Shown here: positions 8,531 to 16,596 of the stretch, piece by piece
Position numbering within the stretch: position 1 is the stretch's first letter
Layout of the letters: each line of letters starts with the position of its first letter
Assembly (NCBI RefSeq): GCF_014202475.1
Contig: NZ_JACHGV010000001.1
Span: 1-64,000 of the forward strand
Source: Streptomyces paradoxus
Lineage (GTDB): Bacteria; Actinomycetota; Actinomycetes; Streptomycetales; Streptomycetaceae
Reading direction: 5' to 3'
Length of the DNA: 64,000 nt
Program-made: the position numbers and the translations under genes
The notes under the pieces: generated by a model
The model's database searches: none
What the model saw: the letters and a program-made list of their open reading frames with translations, nothing else
Told to the model about the DNA's origin: nothing

Positions 8531-8869
8531 TCAGCGGACGCGGGTCCACTTCCCGTGGAGCTGCACGAACGCGCCTCCGATGACGGAGCTGGCCATGCAG
8601 GTTCCCTCGGTGTAGTCCTCGATGTGAGTGACATGGTCACCGGCGTCGGGCTCGGTCCAGCGCACGACGTACAGGCCGTCGCGCAGCCGGGTGGTGGTGT
8701 ACTCCATCGTCTGCTTCCGGCCCTTGATGGCACCGCCCGTCACCTCGAAGCTGACCTGGGTCGCCGAGTCGAAGGTGATCTCCACCGTGAAGTGGCCGAG
8801 CGGCGTGTCCGGGCCGAGATCCGCCAGCCAGGTCTGCCCCACGCTGGGAAGGGTCGCGTTGCTGTCCAT
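8531..8869 (-). CDS. Small MoaF-related domain protein
   Basis: A 112-residue beta-rich protein with the MoaF-like pattern GHFTVEITFDSATQVSFEV, then DGLYVVRWTEPDAGDHVTHI and a final beta hairpin. Proteins of this kind form a small lipocalin-like barrel; despite the name they are not shown to make molybdenum cofactor. No signal peptide or catalytic motif is visible. It follows the DJ-1/PfpI gene by 49 bases on the same strand and is probably in its operon. A role in binding a small hydrophobic molecule, perhaps a quinone or an oxidised lipid handled by the neighbouring enzymes, is a guess. Confidence 0.7.
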   Translation of the reverse strand: MDSNATLPSVGQTWLADLGPDTPLGHFTVEITFDSATQVSFEVTGGAIKGRKQTMEYTTTRLRDGLYVVRWTEPDAGDHVTHIEDYTEGTCMASSVIGGAFVQLHGKWTRVR

Positions 8870-8918
8870 CAGTCCTACCTCTTTCTGCTGTCTGTGACTT
8901 CCGTGCCGGCGCTGGGTG

Positions 8919-9620
8919 TCAGCTCAGCGCCTTGACGACTTCCCGGGCGAGCGGGACGGCCGAGGCGGGGTTCTGGCCGGTGATGAGGGTGCGGTCCCTC
9001 TCTATGTAGGGAGCGAAGTTCTCCTCGCCCTTCTGGTAGTCCGCACCCACGTCGGAGATGAGACGGTCCTGAAGCAGCCACTTCGCGCGGTCGGCGAGGC
9101 CGTTCTGGATCTCCTCGGAATTGGACAGCCCGGTCAGGCGGTAGCCGGCGAAGGGGGACTTGCCGTCCGCGTCCACGGTGGACAGCAGCGCGGCCGGGCC
9201 ATGGCACACCAGTGACACGATCTTGCCGGAGGCGAGCCAGTCGCCCAGCAGCTTGCCGGTCGCGGGGTCGTCGGACAGGTCCTCCATCGGACCCCAGCCG
9301 CCGGGGACGAAGACGGCGTCGTAGTCGTCGATGCGGACGTCATCGATGCGGATCGGCTTCGCGAGTTCGACCGCGTCTCGCAGGGCGGCCTTCATCCGTT
9401 CGGCGCCCTCGGGGCCGCCGTTGAAGTCCGGCGCCAGGCTGAGCGCGTCGGCGGTCGGCGGTACGCCACCGGGGGTGGCCGCGGCGATCTCGTATCCGGC
9501 CTCCTTGAACACGCCGTACGGGCCGATGGCCTCCTCGGCCCAGAAGCCCGCCGGCTGCTCGAACCCGTCGGCCAGGGTCCAGCGGTCGGCGGCGGTGATG
9601 AGGAAGAGGATCTTTGACAT
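8919..9620 (-). CDS. DJ-1/PfpI-family protein (Hsp31-like glyoxalase/deglycase type)
   Basis: A 233-residue type 1 glutamine amidotransferase-like protein. The nucleophile elbow is LVCHGPAALL with Cys139; the segment PGGWGPMEDL near residue 106 and the early acidic pair AEEAIGPY near residue 28 complete the typical site. Relatives act as glutathione-independent glyoxalases, chaperones or deglycases in carbonyl and oxidative stress. It is the third gene of a leftward operon after the flavodoxin and SnoaL-like genes, with only 26 bases to the preceding one. The neighbours support a role in electrophile stress rather than in amide transfer. Confidence 0.85.
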   Translation of the reverse strand: MSKILFLITAADRWTLADGFEQPAGFWAEEAIGPYGVFKEAGYEIAAATPGGVPPTADALSLAPDFNGGPEGAERMKAALRDAVELAKPIRIDDVRIDDYDAVFVPGGWGPMEDLSDDPATGKLLGDWLASGKIVSLVCHGPAALLSTVDADGKSPFAGYRLTGLSNSEEIQNGLADRAKWLLQDRLISDVGADYQKGEENFAPYIERDRTLITGQNPASAVPLAREVVKALS

Positions 9621-9646
9621 GGGATTCTCCCTGGAAATGAGCGTGG

Positions 9647-10036
9647 TCAGCCGTTCGCGGCCTGCTGGACTACGTGGCTGTCAGCGGCCTGGAACAGGTG
9701 GGTGAGCTTGCCGCCACCGACCGTCCACAGGTGGATGAAGCGCGCGTCCGACTCCTGGCCGGACTTGGAAACGGCGTGGTAGTGGCCGCGTACGAAGACG
9801 TGGTCACCGGAGCCGTACAACGCCTCGGCCACCGCTCCGAATGAGGTGAATTGGGGAGCGAGCCGGCCGAAGAAGTCGGCACCAGCGCTCGCCCAGGTCT
9901 TGTAGACGCCGCCGTAGGGGAAGCCGGGGGTGATGTCCCAGACGATGTCGGGGTCGATGACCTCGGCGACCACGTCCGGGGCCATGCCGGAGTCGTAGAG
10001 CCGACGGACGAGAGCGACGTTCGGGGAGTCGGACAT
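9647..10036 (-). CDS. SnoaL-like / NTF2-fold protein
   Basis: A 129-residue protein with the NTF2-like cone fold of SnoaL-type proteins: LVRRLYDSGMAPDVVAEVI (helix), DIVWDITPGFPYGGVYKTW, VFVRGHYHAVSKSG and DARFIHLWTVGGGKLTHLFQ. Members are small cyclases, isomerases or binding proteins; the catalytic residues cannot be assigned here. The ATG at 10036 is chosen because residues upstream in the same long frame are arginine/serine-rich shadow sequence. It lies 34 bases after the flavodoxin gene and 26 before the DJ-1 gene in the same operon. Confidence 0.8.
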   Translation of the reverse strand: MSDSPNVALVRRLYDSGMAPDVVAEVIDPDIVWDITPGFPYGGVYKTWASAGADFFGRLAPQFTSFGAVAEALYGSGDHVFVRGHYHAVSKSGQESDARFIHLWTVGGGKLTHLFQAADSHVVQQAANG

Positions 10037-10070
10037 GAGGGTGCTCCTTGGAGGTGTACGGAGGTCTGTC

Positions 10071-10670
10071 TCAGGCAGCGAGAGCGCTACGGCCTGCCAG
10101 GAAGAAGGCGGTCTGTTGCGCGACGCGGGCGCCAAGGCCCTCGGCGGTGGCGATGTCCGACTGGTGGACTGCCTCCGGGCCGGCATCGACCGGGGTCTGC
10201 GCGCCCGCACCGACGAAGTAGCCCAGACGGTTGATGTCGTCCTCGCTTCCCTCGGTGGAAGCCCAGCCCGGCTGCACGCCGAGACTGATCCAGTGCATGC
10301 CGTGCTGGGCGGCCATGGTGAAGAAGTAGCCCAGGGTCGAGGACTTGTCGCCATTCTTGGCACCGGAGTTGGTGAAGCCGGCAGCGATCTTGTCGGCCCA
10401 GGTCTGGGTGTACCAGCGCTTGCTGCTCGCCTCGGCGAAAGCGTGGAACGCGGCGGAGGCGGTGCCCATGTAGGTGGGGGCACCGAAGATGATCGCGTCT
10501 GCGGCGTCCAGCTGCGCCCACTGCTCGTCGGTGATCGTGTCCACGGGTACGGAGAGCACCTCGGCACCGGCTTCCGCGGCACCGCGCGCCACGGCCTCGG
10601 CTATGACAGCGGTGTGGCCATAGCCGGAGTGGAAAGCGACGGCGACCGTGGGGCGGGAGGTGGAGGACAT
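10071..10670 (-). CDS. Flavodoxin-fold NAD(P)H:quinone reductase-like protein (WrbA-type)
   Basis: A 199-residue flavodoxin-like protein. The FMN phosphate loop is SGYGHT at residues 15-20 and FGAPTYMGTAS near residue 70 is the second flavin-contact loop; YTQTWADKIAAGFTNSG and GYFFTMAAQHGMHWISLG are as in WrbA-type quinone reductases, which make two-electron reductions and prevent semiquinone cycling. It is the first gene of the leftward operon leading to the XRE copy 1. The start at 10670 has a GAGGAG site 10 bases before it. A strong copy of the shared regulatory motif and a tandem repeat lie 72-150 bases upstream. Confidence 0.87.
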   Translation of the reverse strand: MSSTSRPTVAVAFHSGYGHTAVIAEAVARGAAEAGAEVLSVPVDTITDEQWAQLDAADAIIFGAPTYMGTASAAFHAFAEASSKRWYTQTWADKIAAGFTNSGAKNGDKSSTLGYFFTMAAQHGMHWISLGVQPGWASTEGSEDDINRLGYFVGAGAQTPVDAGPEAVHQSDIATAEGLGARVAQQTAFFLAGRSALAA

Positions 10671-10741
10671 AGGGGTATTGCTCCTCGAAAAGGATTGCAT
10701 GAATCGTGCTCTGGAAGCATGGCACGGAATTCAACAGCGAA

Positions 10742-10769
10742 GGTAGGAAGGATTTTTCCCTGGTCAGGA
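10742..10769 (-). promoter_or_regulatory. Putative XRE/MmyB operator, copy A (flavodoxin operon)
   Basis: A 28-base element built from GGTAGGAAGG, a TTT core and TCCCTGGTCAGGA. It agrees with the element upstream of XRE copy 2 (11826-11853) at 24 of 28 positions. It lies 72-99 bases before the flavodoxin gene start, and its right end runs into a tandem repeat of CCTGGTCAGG-like units. It probably binds one or both XRE regulators. Confidence 0.62.
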
Positions 10770-10820
10770 TTCGTCCCTGGTCAGGATTCGTTCCTGGTTC
10801 AGGATTCGACCCTGACCGGG
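10757..10820. repeat. 17-bp tandem repeat, about 3.7 units, containing CCTG-N2/3-CAGG palindromes
   Basis: Two identical 17-base units (10757-10773 and 10774-10790), each TCCCTGGTCAGGATTCG, are followed by an 18-base variant (10791-10808, TTCCTGGTTCAGGATTCG) and a partial fourth (10809-10820, ACCCTGACCGGG). Each unit holds an inverted CCTG/CAGG pair. The array lies just upstream of the flavodoxin operon and next to the shared XRE motif, as expected for cooperative operator sites. Confidence 0.75.
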
Positions 10821-10916
10821 AGGAAAGCACAGGGGGCATGCCGGAAATCACGGAAGCCCATTCGCGCTGGGTTCTCCAGCCATTCATGTGCGCCGGCACG
10901 AAAGGAGACCGCAGCG

Positions 10917-11792
10917 TCAGTTGACGGTGCCGGACACCGGGTCGTCCTGCTGGGCCGCCGCCCAGGAGGAGAGGAAGCGCAGCCCCTCGTAGGTGCGCGA
11001 GTCGGGTTCGGCACTCCAGACGATCAGCTGCTGGTCGGGGTCGGCCACGCAGGTGAGGGCGTCCCAGGCGAGGGTGAGTTCACACGCGACCGGGTGGTTG
11101 AACACCTTCATGCCTCCAGGCCGGGGCACCACATGGCGGCCTCCCCACCACCGACGGAACTGCTCGTCCTGCACCGACAGCTCACCGACGAGGGCGGTCA
11201 GTCTCCGATCGCCGGGCCAGGCCGCGGCCTGCTGCCGCAACACGGCCACGGCGTTGCGAGCGGAGTCCTCCCAGTCGGCGTACAGCGATCTCACGGCCGG
11301 GGCGGTGAAGAGCAGCCGGACGTAGTTGCGCTGCCGCTTGGGGACCTTAGCGAAATCGGTGCCGAACAAGGCCGTGGCCATCGGGTTCCACGCCAGGATG
11401 CCCAGATACCGGCCCAGGATCATGCCGGGGGCCACGCTGAGTTCGTTCAGCACGGTATGCAACCGGGGGTGCGCCTTCTGCGGAGCCCGCCGCCGCGTCC
11501 CACCGGCCTCCCTTCCGGCCAGCTCGAACAGGTGGTCCCGCTGGTCGTCACTCAGGTGCAGAACCCGAACAAGCTCGGACAGCACGGACGCGGAGGGGGT
11601 CATGCGACCCTGCTCCAGGCGGGTGTAGTAGTCGGTGCTGATGGCGGCCAGCACGGCCACCTCGTCCCGGCGCAGGCCGGCCACGCGCCGCCGCCGGTCG
11701 GTTTCCGGCAGACCGACCGTACGAGGGCTGAGCTCCGCCCGGCGGGCCTTCAGGAATTGGCCCAGCTCCTTACGGTGCGCGCTGCTGTTCAT
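10917..11792 (-). CDS. XRE-family regulator with MmyB-like ligand-binding domain (copy 2)
   Basis: A 291-residue paralogue of the regulator at 7556. The N-terminal helix-turn-helix reads RRRVAGLRRDEVAVLAAIST and DYYTRLEQGRMTPSASVLSE; the MmyB-like domain has LGRYLGILAWNPMATALFG, RRNYVRLLF-type strands and WWGGRHVVPRPGGMKVFNHP. Both copies keep the same architecture, so they may have arisen by duplication and now bracket the flavodoxin-DJ-1 operon. The gene stands alone, with a strong copy of the shared operator at 11826-11853, 34 bases before its start, indicating autoregulation. The downstream flavodoxin operon is the likely second target. Confidence 0.87.
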   Translation of the reverse strand: MNSSAHRKELGQFLKARRAELSPRTVGLPETDRRRRVAGLRRDEVAVLAAISTDYYTRLEQGRMTPSASVLSELVRVLHLSDDQRDHLFELAGREAGGTRRRAPQKAHPRLHTVLNELSVAPGMILGRYLGILAWNPMATALFGTDFAKVPKRQRNYVRLLFTAPAVRSLYADWEDSARNAVAVLRQQAAAWPGDRRLTALVGELSVQDEQFRRWWGGRHVVPRPGGMKVFNHPVACELTLAWDALTCVADPDQQLIVWSAEPDSRTYEGLRFLSSWAAAQQDDPVSGTVN

Positions 11793-11825
11793 AGTGGCCA
11801 GTGTGCGCCGTCCGCCACTCGGCTG

Positions 11826-11853
11826 GGTAGGAAGGTTTTATCCCTGGTTAGGT
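11826..11853 (-). promoter_or_regulatory. Putative XRE/MmyB operator, copy B (XRE copy 2)
   Basis: A 28-base element with GGTAGGAAGG, a TTT core and TCCCTGGTTAGG, nearly the same as copy A at 10742. It begins 34 bases upstream of the XRE copy 2 start codon, where a repressor would block initiation. Confidence 0.62.
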
Positions 11854-12041
11854 CTCCCCCGGGGTGGAATTCTCCTGTGTACGGGCCCTGCGGGCGGTGA
11901 CAGAGCGATAGATCGGCAATTGTTTTCACAGTCCGTCGACGCTTCTACCTCCCATTGGCCATCGTCGAGGAATCCGGCACGTCCAGGTGAACACCGCTGC
12001 CCGAACAGCGGCGCCACAGCACCGCACGAAGAGAATTCACG

Positions 12042-12148
12042 ATGGAACTCCTGAAGCAGCTGCCGACCGGCAAGGGCCACCCACCAAAGCGAAGAGCCCA
12101 CCCGCGCCCGAGCCACCCCCACACGAGAAACGCATCAGGAGAAGAGAC
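12042..12148 (+). pseudogene. Possible N-terminal stub of a cupin-type gene
   Basis: An ATG at 12042 opens a frame reading MELLKQLPTGKGHP, which resembles the first residues of small cupin-domain proteins, but the frame then turns into proline/arginine-rich sequence without a cupin core and runs into the alcohol dehydrogenase start. This is a weak resemblance over 14 residues; it is listed because neighbouring genes show the same pattern of a kept start followed by a deletion. The rest of the 11854-12148 leader holds nothing recognisable. Confidence 0.25.
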
Positions 12149-13165
12149 ATGCGAGCAACTGTGATCCACGCCCCCGGTGACATCAGGGTGGAGGACGTCC
12201 CCGAGCCCGAGATCGTCAAGCCGACGGACGCGATCATCCGTACGGTCGCCACCTGTGTGTGCGGCTCGGACCTGTGGCCGTATCGCGGTCTGGAGCCCGT
12301 CGGAGACCCGCACCCGATGGGGCACGAGTACGTCGGCATCGTCGAGGAGACCGGCAGCGAGGTCACCCACATCCGGCCCGGCCAGTTCGTGGTCGGCTCC
12401 TTCGCCACCTCCGACAACACCTGCGCCAACTGCCGGAAGGGCTGGCAGTCCTCCTGTCTGAATCGCGAGTTCATGAGTACGTGTCAGGCCGACTACGTGC
12501 GCATCCCCAACGCCCACGGCACCCTGGTGGCCACCGAGGGCGACCCGGGCGAGGAGTTCGTGCCCAGCCTGCTGGCCGTGTCCGACGTGATGGGCACCGG
12601 CTGGTACGCGGCACTGGCCGCCGAGGTGAAGCCGGGCTCGACGGCCGTGGTGGTCGGTGACGGAGCCGTCGGCCTGTGCGGTGTCATCGCCGCGAAGGAG
12701 CTCGGCGCGGAGCGGATCATCGCCATGTCCCGGCACGAGCCCCGGCAGAAGCTCGCCCTGGAGTTCGGCGCCACGGACATCGTGACCGAGCGCGGCGAGG
12801 ACGGCGTCGCCCGGGTCAAAGACCTCACGAACGGCATCGGCGCCGACTCCGTGCTGGAGTGCGTCGGCACCGCCGAGTCCATGCGGCAGGCCCTGCACTC
12901 CGCACGACCGGGCGGCAACGTCGGCTTCGTCGGCGTCCCCCACGAAGTGGCCGTCGACGGCCAGGAGCTGTTCTTCTCCCAGGTCGGCCTGCGCGGCGGC
13001 CCGGCTCCCGTACGCCGCTACCTGCCCGACCTGATCGACCGCGTGCTGTCCGGCCGCATCAACCCGGGCAAGGTCTTCGACCTCACCCTGCCCCTGGAGA
13101 AGGTCGCCGAAGGCTACAAGGCGATGGACGAACGCCGCGCCATCAAGGCCCTGCTCACGGTCTGA
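12149..13165 (+). CDS. Zinc-dependent alcohol dehydrogenase (MDR superfamily)
   Basis: A 338-residue medium-chain dehydrogenase/reductase. Catalytic zinc ligands are Cys38 (TCVCGSDL) and the GHE motif at residues 58-60; structural zinc site at about residues 89-103 with DNTCANCRKGWQSSC, where the first ligand position is Asp rather than Cys. The Rossmann domain shows VVVGDGAVGLCGVIAAKELGAE. It would oxidise an alcohol or reduce an aldehyde with NAD(P). The ATG at 12149 has AGGAG 11 bases before it; the longer frame upstream is rejected because the protein fold begins at MRATVIHAPGDIRVEDVPEPE. It is monocistronic, followed by a strong terminator. Confidence 0.88.
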   Translation: MRATVIHAPGDIRVEDVPEPEIVKPTDAIIRTVATCVCGSDLWPYRGLEPVGDPHPMGHEYVGIVEETGSEVTHIRPGQFVVGSFATSDNTCANCRKGWQSSCLNREFMSTCQADYVRIPNAHGTLVATEGDPGEEFVPSLLAVSDVMGTGWYAALAAEVKPGSTAVVVGDGAVGLCGVIAAKELGAERIIAMSRHEPRQKLALEFGATDIVTERGEDGVARVKDLTNGIGADSVLECVGTAESMRQALHSARPGGNVGFVGVPHEVAVDGQELFFSQVGLRGGPAPVRRYLPDLIDRVLSGRINPGKVFDLTLPLEKVAEGYKAMDERRAIKALLTV

Positions 13166-13173
13166 CCCAGTCG

Positions 13174-13217
13174 CCTCGTGGGCGTGAGCTGCGCCGACCG
13201 CGCTCATGCCCACGAGG
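13174..13217 (+). terminator. Hairpin terminator after the alcohol dehydrogenase gene
   Basis: CCTCGTGGGCGTGAGC at 13174-13189 pairs with GCTCATGCCCACGAGG at 13202-13217, a 16-bp stem with one G-T pair and a 12-base loop, 8 bases beyond the stop codon. Confidence 0.75.
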
Positions 13218-13402
13218 GCACGCCCCGCCGCACGGTCGTAGTCCCGTCGCGCAGCGAGGGAACGCCGCACACCGGTGCCGCTCTGGGTCGTCCGCGACGG
13301 TGACGACCTCTACGTCCGCTCCTTGTCCGCCCGTTCGGCGGCAGCGCCGGCGCCTGGCACCGCGCTGAACAGCGGCTCTTTCACCCCTCCAGGAGAAGCA
13401 CC

Positions 13403-14989
13403 TTGCTCGGTCTCGAACTCGTCGTGGTCCTGGGCGTGGCCGTGCTGGTGGGCAACGCCGTGGGACAGCGCCTCGGCATCGCCCCGCCGGTCGTCCTGCT
13501 CGTGGCGGGTGTTCTCCTGGGGTTCGCCCCGGCAGTGCGTGAGGCGCAACTGCCCCCGGACGTGGTGCTGTTGCTCTTCCTGCCGGTGCTGCTGTACTGG
13601 GAAAGCCTGACCACCTCCCTGCGGGAGATCCGCATCAACCTGCGCGGCATCCTGCAGCTGAGCACCGTCCTTGTCATCCTCACGGCCTGGGCCGTCGCGG
13701 CGACGGGGCACGCCCTCGGGCTGCCGTGGGGACCGGCGTGGGTGCTCGGCGCGGCCATGGCGCCCACGGACGCAACGGCGGTCGGCGTCCTCGCCCGCGC
13801 CCTGCCACGCCGCCAGGTCACCATCCTGCGCGCGGAGAGCCTGGTCAACGACGGCACGGCCCTGGTCGTCTACGGTCTCGCCGTCGGCATCACGGTCGGC
13901 GAGGAACACCTGAGCATCCCCCACGTCGGTGGGCTGTTCCTGCTCGCCTACGGCGGAGGCGCCGCGGTCGGGGTGGCGGTCGCGTGGGTCAACATGAACC
14001 TGCGGCGCCGCCTGGCCGATCCCCTGCTGGGCAACCTGGTCATGATCCTGGCGCCCTTCACCGCGTATCTGCTCGCCGAACTGGTCGAGGCCTCCGGCGT
14101 CCTCGCGGTGGTCGTCAGCGGCCTGATCATGTCCCAGGTCGCCCCGCGCATCATCCAGGCAGAACACCGCACGCAGGCACTGGCGTTCTGGCCACTGGCC
14201 ACCTTCCTCATCAACGGTGCACTGTTCGTCCTGGTCGGGGTGGAACTGCAGTACGCCGTCCGCGACCTGGGCCGAGCCGATCTCCGGGATGCGCTGATCG
14301 CGGTCGGTGTCATCTGCGTGGTGCTCGTCGCCGTGCGCTTCGCGTTCCTGTACGCCTCCACCTACCTGGTCCGCGCGCTCGACCGCCGCCCCCGGCAACG
14401 CATGCTCCGCGTCGGTCACCGGACCCGTGTGGTCAGTGGGCTGGCCGGCTTCCGCGGCGCGGTCTCGCTCGCGATGGTGCTCTCGGTGCCGCAGACACTC
14501 GACTCGGGCGAGCCGTTCCCCGACCGCAGCTTCATCGTCTTCGTCACCTCCGGCGTCATCCTCGTGACGCTGGTCGTACAAGGACTCCTGCTGCCCGTGG
14601 CGGTGCGCTGGGCGAAGCTGCCACCCGACACCTCGGTCGACGAAGAACACGACCTTGCCGAGACCTCCGCCATCGAAGAGGCGATCAAGGTGATGCCCCA
14701 GCTCGCCGCCGATCTGCGGAGCGATCCGAGGATCGTCGAGTGGCTGCGGCAGGAGTACGAGGCGCACCTGGCGTCCGTCCGGGCCAGGAGCGCGGGGGCG
14801 ACTGACGACCCGGCGGTTCTCCAACACCAGGACTACCTCGCGTTGCGCCTGGCCCTCATATCCCACAAGCGCGCCACAGTCGTCCGGCTCCGCGACGAGC
14901 GCCGGATCGACGACACCGTCCTGCGCCGCCTGCAGGCCGCCCTCGACAGCGAGGAGATGCGCCTGTCCGGAGGCGCGACGGTCGAATGA
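13403..14989 (+). CDS. CPA1-family Na+/H+ antiporter
   Basis: A 528-residue inner-membrane cation/proton antiporter. About twelve hydrophobic segments span residues 1-400, beginning with MLGLELVVVLGVAVLVGNAV. The CPA1 signature is clear: GPAWVLGAAMAPTDATAVGVLARAL followed by LRAESLVNDGTALVVYGLAV, which carries the ion-binding Asp and the conserved Glu-Asn-Asp region. GFRGAVSLAMVLSVPQTL is the late conserved segment. The last 130 residues are a cytoplasmic tail. The start is a TTG at 13403 with AGGAG 10 bases before it. It would exchange sodium or potassium for protons in pH and salt homeostasis. No partner genes are nearby. Confidence 0.88.
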   Translation: MLGLELVVVLGVAVLVGNAVGQRLGIAPPVVLLVAGVLLGFAPAVREAQLPPDVVLLLFLPVLLYWESLTTSLREIRINLRGILQLSTVLVILTAWAVAATGHALGLPWGPAWVLGAAMAPTDATAVGVLARALPRRQVTILRAESLVNDGTALVVYGLAVGITVGEEHLSIPHVGGLFLLAYGGGAAVGVAVAWVNMNLRRRLADPLLGNLVMILAPFTAYLLAELVEASGVLAVVVSGLIMSQVAPRIIQAEHRTQALAFWPLATFLINGALFVLVGVELQYAVRDLGRADLRDALIAVGVICVVLVAVRFAFLYASTYLVRALDRRPRQRMLRVGHRTRVVSGLAGFRGAVSLAMVLSVPQTLDSGEPFPDRSFIVFVTSGVILVTLVVQGLLLPVAVRWAKLPPDTSVDEEHDLAETSAIEEAIKVMPQLAADLRSDPRIVEWLRQEYEAHLASVRARSAGATDDPAVLQHQDYLALRLALISHKRATVVRLRDERRIDDTVLRRLQAALDSEEMRLSGGATVE

Positions 14990-15013
14990 CTCATCTCCGA
15001 GGAAGGACTTTCC

Positions 15014-15668
15014 ATGAAGGCCATAGGCCTTACTGCATTCGGCGGGCCCGAGGTACTGGTCGTCCCCGCCGAGTCGGTGGTCCGCGTTCCGGCAGGCGCG
15101 ACCGGCATCGAGGCCGCCACTCTGCCGATGAACGGACTCACGGCCCGTATGGCGCTGGACCTGCTGGAGCTTCCTGCGGGTGCCACCGTGGCGGTCACCG
15201 GAGCGGCCGGTGCGGTGGGCGGCTACGCCGTCCAGCTGGCCAAGGCGGACGGCTTCCGGGTGATCGCCGACGCGGGCCCGAAGGACGAGCAGTTGGTCTA
15301 CGACGTCGGTGCCGATGTCGTACTGCCCCGCGGAGTTCCCGGAGATGGTACGAAAGAAGGTGGGCGACGGCGTCGACGGACTCGTCGACACCGCGGGCGT
15401 CGCCGAGCTCGCCGTCCGCGCGGTACGTGACGGCGGGCGGGTGACGACCTCCGTCGGCGGCGCCCGGGTGCCCGGTGAACGCGGCATCGTCACCCGGCAC
15501 ACGTTCGTGCCGCAGTACCCACGGGAGCACGCCGAGCTCGACCGCCTCCGCCGGCTGGCAGAGCAGGGCCGGCTCACCCCGCGGACTCGAAACGGGCTGT
15601 CGCGGCGCGGCTCGAGACATCAGAGCGTGCCGGCCACGACCCGACCCGGGAAATCCTCGCCCATGTGA
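15014..15668 (+). pseudogene. Zinc-binding/quinone oxidoreductase remnant (internal deletion and frameshift)
   Basis: The start MKAIGLTAFGGPEVL is that of an MDR quinone oxidoreductase, but it is joined at once to VVPAESVVRVPAGATGIEAA, which in intact relatives lies some 80-90 residues later, so the substrate domain is lost. The Rossmann part follows (TVAVTGAAGAVGGYAVQLAKADGF). Near 15330 the frame shifts by one; the continuation EMVRKKVGDGVDGLVDTAGVAELAVRAV and TTSVGGARVPGERG is in the frame beginning at 15309. The C-terminus is lost near RLAEQGRLTPR. A short intergenic region follows the antiporter gene, so both were perhaps once co-transcribed. Confidence 0.8.
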
Positions 15669-15868
15669 ACCGGCCCGGCCGCAGTCCCACACCGCTCACC
15701 GTGCTGTCCCCAGTCCAGGAGCCTGAAGTCGGTTGCCTGGAGCCACCGTTGCGCTCCAGGCGACCCGCCACGGGTCCAGCCGCGGTTGTGCACGCACCGC
15801 GGCGCCGCCGGAACGGTACGGGTGTCTCCCTGGGGTTGCTGGGGGACGCCTGCGATCACGGGGACGGC

Positions 15869-16504
15869 TCATCGCGGCTGCTGCCCTCTGACGAGTGCAG
15901 TGGGCAGTGACGCGTCAAGGATCAGATCACGCGGGAGCGCCAGTTCGAAGCGCTGCTCCAGAACGGCGAGAGAGGCACGGTGCGCCGTGTCCCTCTCCCT
16001 CTGCTCCGGGATTCCGGCCGCATCGGTGTCAGCGCGGATGAGGTCGGCGCCGGGGCCGGTGATCTCCTGCGACCAGGTGTACATGTACATGTCGAAGCCG
16101 CACACATAGTGGTCGTCGTGGAAGTAGGCGAACGCGGGTGGCGGGACCTTCGGGTTCTGCTTCTCGTAGTAAAGCTCGAAGACGTGGGCCCCGTCTCGGG
16201 ATGTCCCGTCGTGGTACGCGGGCCCGAGGACGGACGGCCAGTGGCCGTAGGCAAGGGCGAAGCCCAGGCCGGCGTGGTCGCCGTAGCGGACGGCGATGTT
16301 TTCGGCGTCGCCGCGCTCCGCGTCGAGCCGGTCGACGAGCGCTTCAGCCTGCGGCCCGGTGGTGGCCTGGACCGGTACGGGGCCGCCGGGAGCGGCGAGG
16401 CGGGCGGCGAGCTGTTCGCCGGTCAGGCCTCGGGCCAGCTTGATGTAGTAGCCGAGCCAGGAGATGTCGTCGTCCGCTATCCAAGTGATCCCGCCGGAAC
16501 TCAC
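15869..16504 (-). CDS. DUF6461-type hypothetical protein
   Basis: A 211-residue soluble protein of unknown function. It begins SSGGITWIADDDISWLGYYIKLARGLTGEQLAARL, a pattern seen in the actinomycete family annotated DUF6461, and continues with a mixed alpha/beta region (VRYGDHAGLGFALAYGHWPS) and a tyrosine-rich stretch CGFDMYMYTWSQEITGPGAD. There is no signal peptide or transmembrane segment. The start is a GTG at 16504 preceded by GGAG; the in-frame extension upstream is arginine-rich and lacks a site. It stands alone. In other Streptomyces such genes often come with toxin/immunity-like or phage-inhibitory loci, but nothing here shows that. Confidence 0.6.
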   Translation of the reverse strand: MSSGGITWIADDDISWLGYYIKLARGLTGEQLAARLAAPGGPVPVQATTGPQAEALVDRLDAERGDAENIAVRYGDHAGLGFALAYGHWPSVLGPAYHDGTSRDGAHVFELYYEKQNPKVPPPAFAYFHDDHYVCGFDMYMYTWSQEITGPGADLIRADTDAAGIPEQRERDTAHRASLAVLEQRFELALPRDLILDASLPTALVRGQQPR

Positions 16505-16596
16505 TGCGTGTCTCCGTTCTCCGGTGTGGCGCGGCCCGGGGTCGGCCCTGTGACCGGCCCCGAGCCGCACGTGCGGTGTGCGTCAGTATCGTGCTA

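Noticed and set aside
9647..10582. A 311-residue protein including the SnoaL-like domain
   Set aside because: Residues before MSDSPNVALV are Ser/Pro/Arg-rich shadow of the flavodoxin gene; the domain fits the start at 10036.
13310..15577. A 755-codon open frame on the minus strand
   Set aside because: It is the shadow of the Na+/H+ antiporter gene, rich in Asp, Gln and Arg, without any motif.
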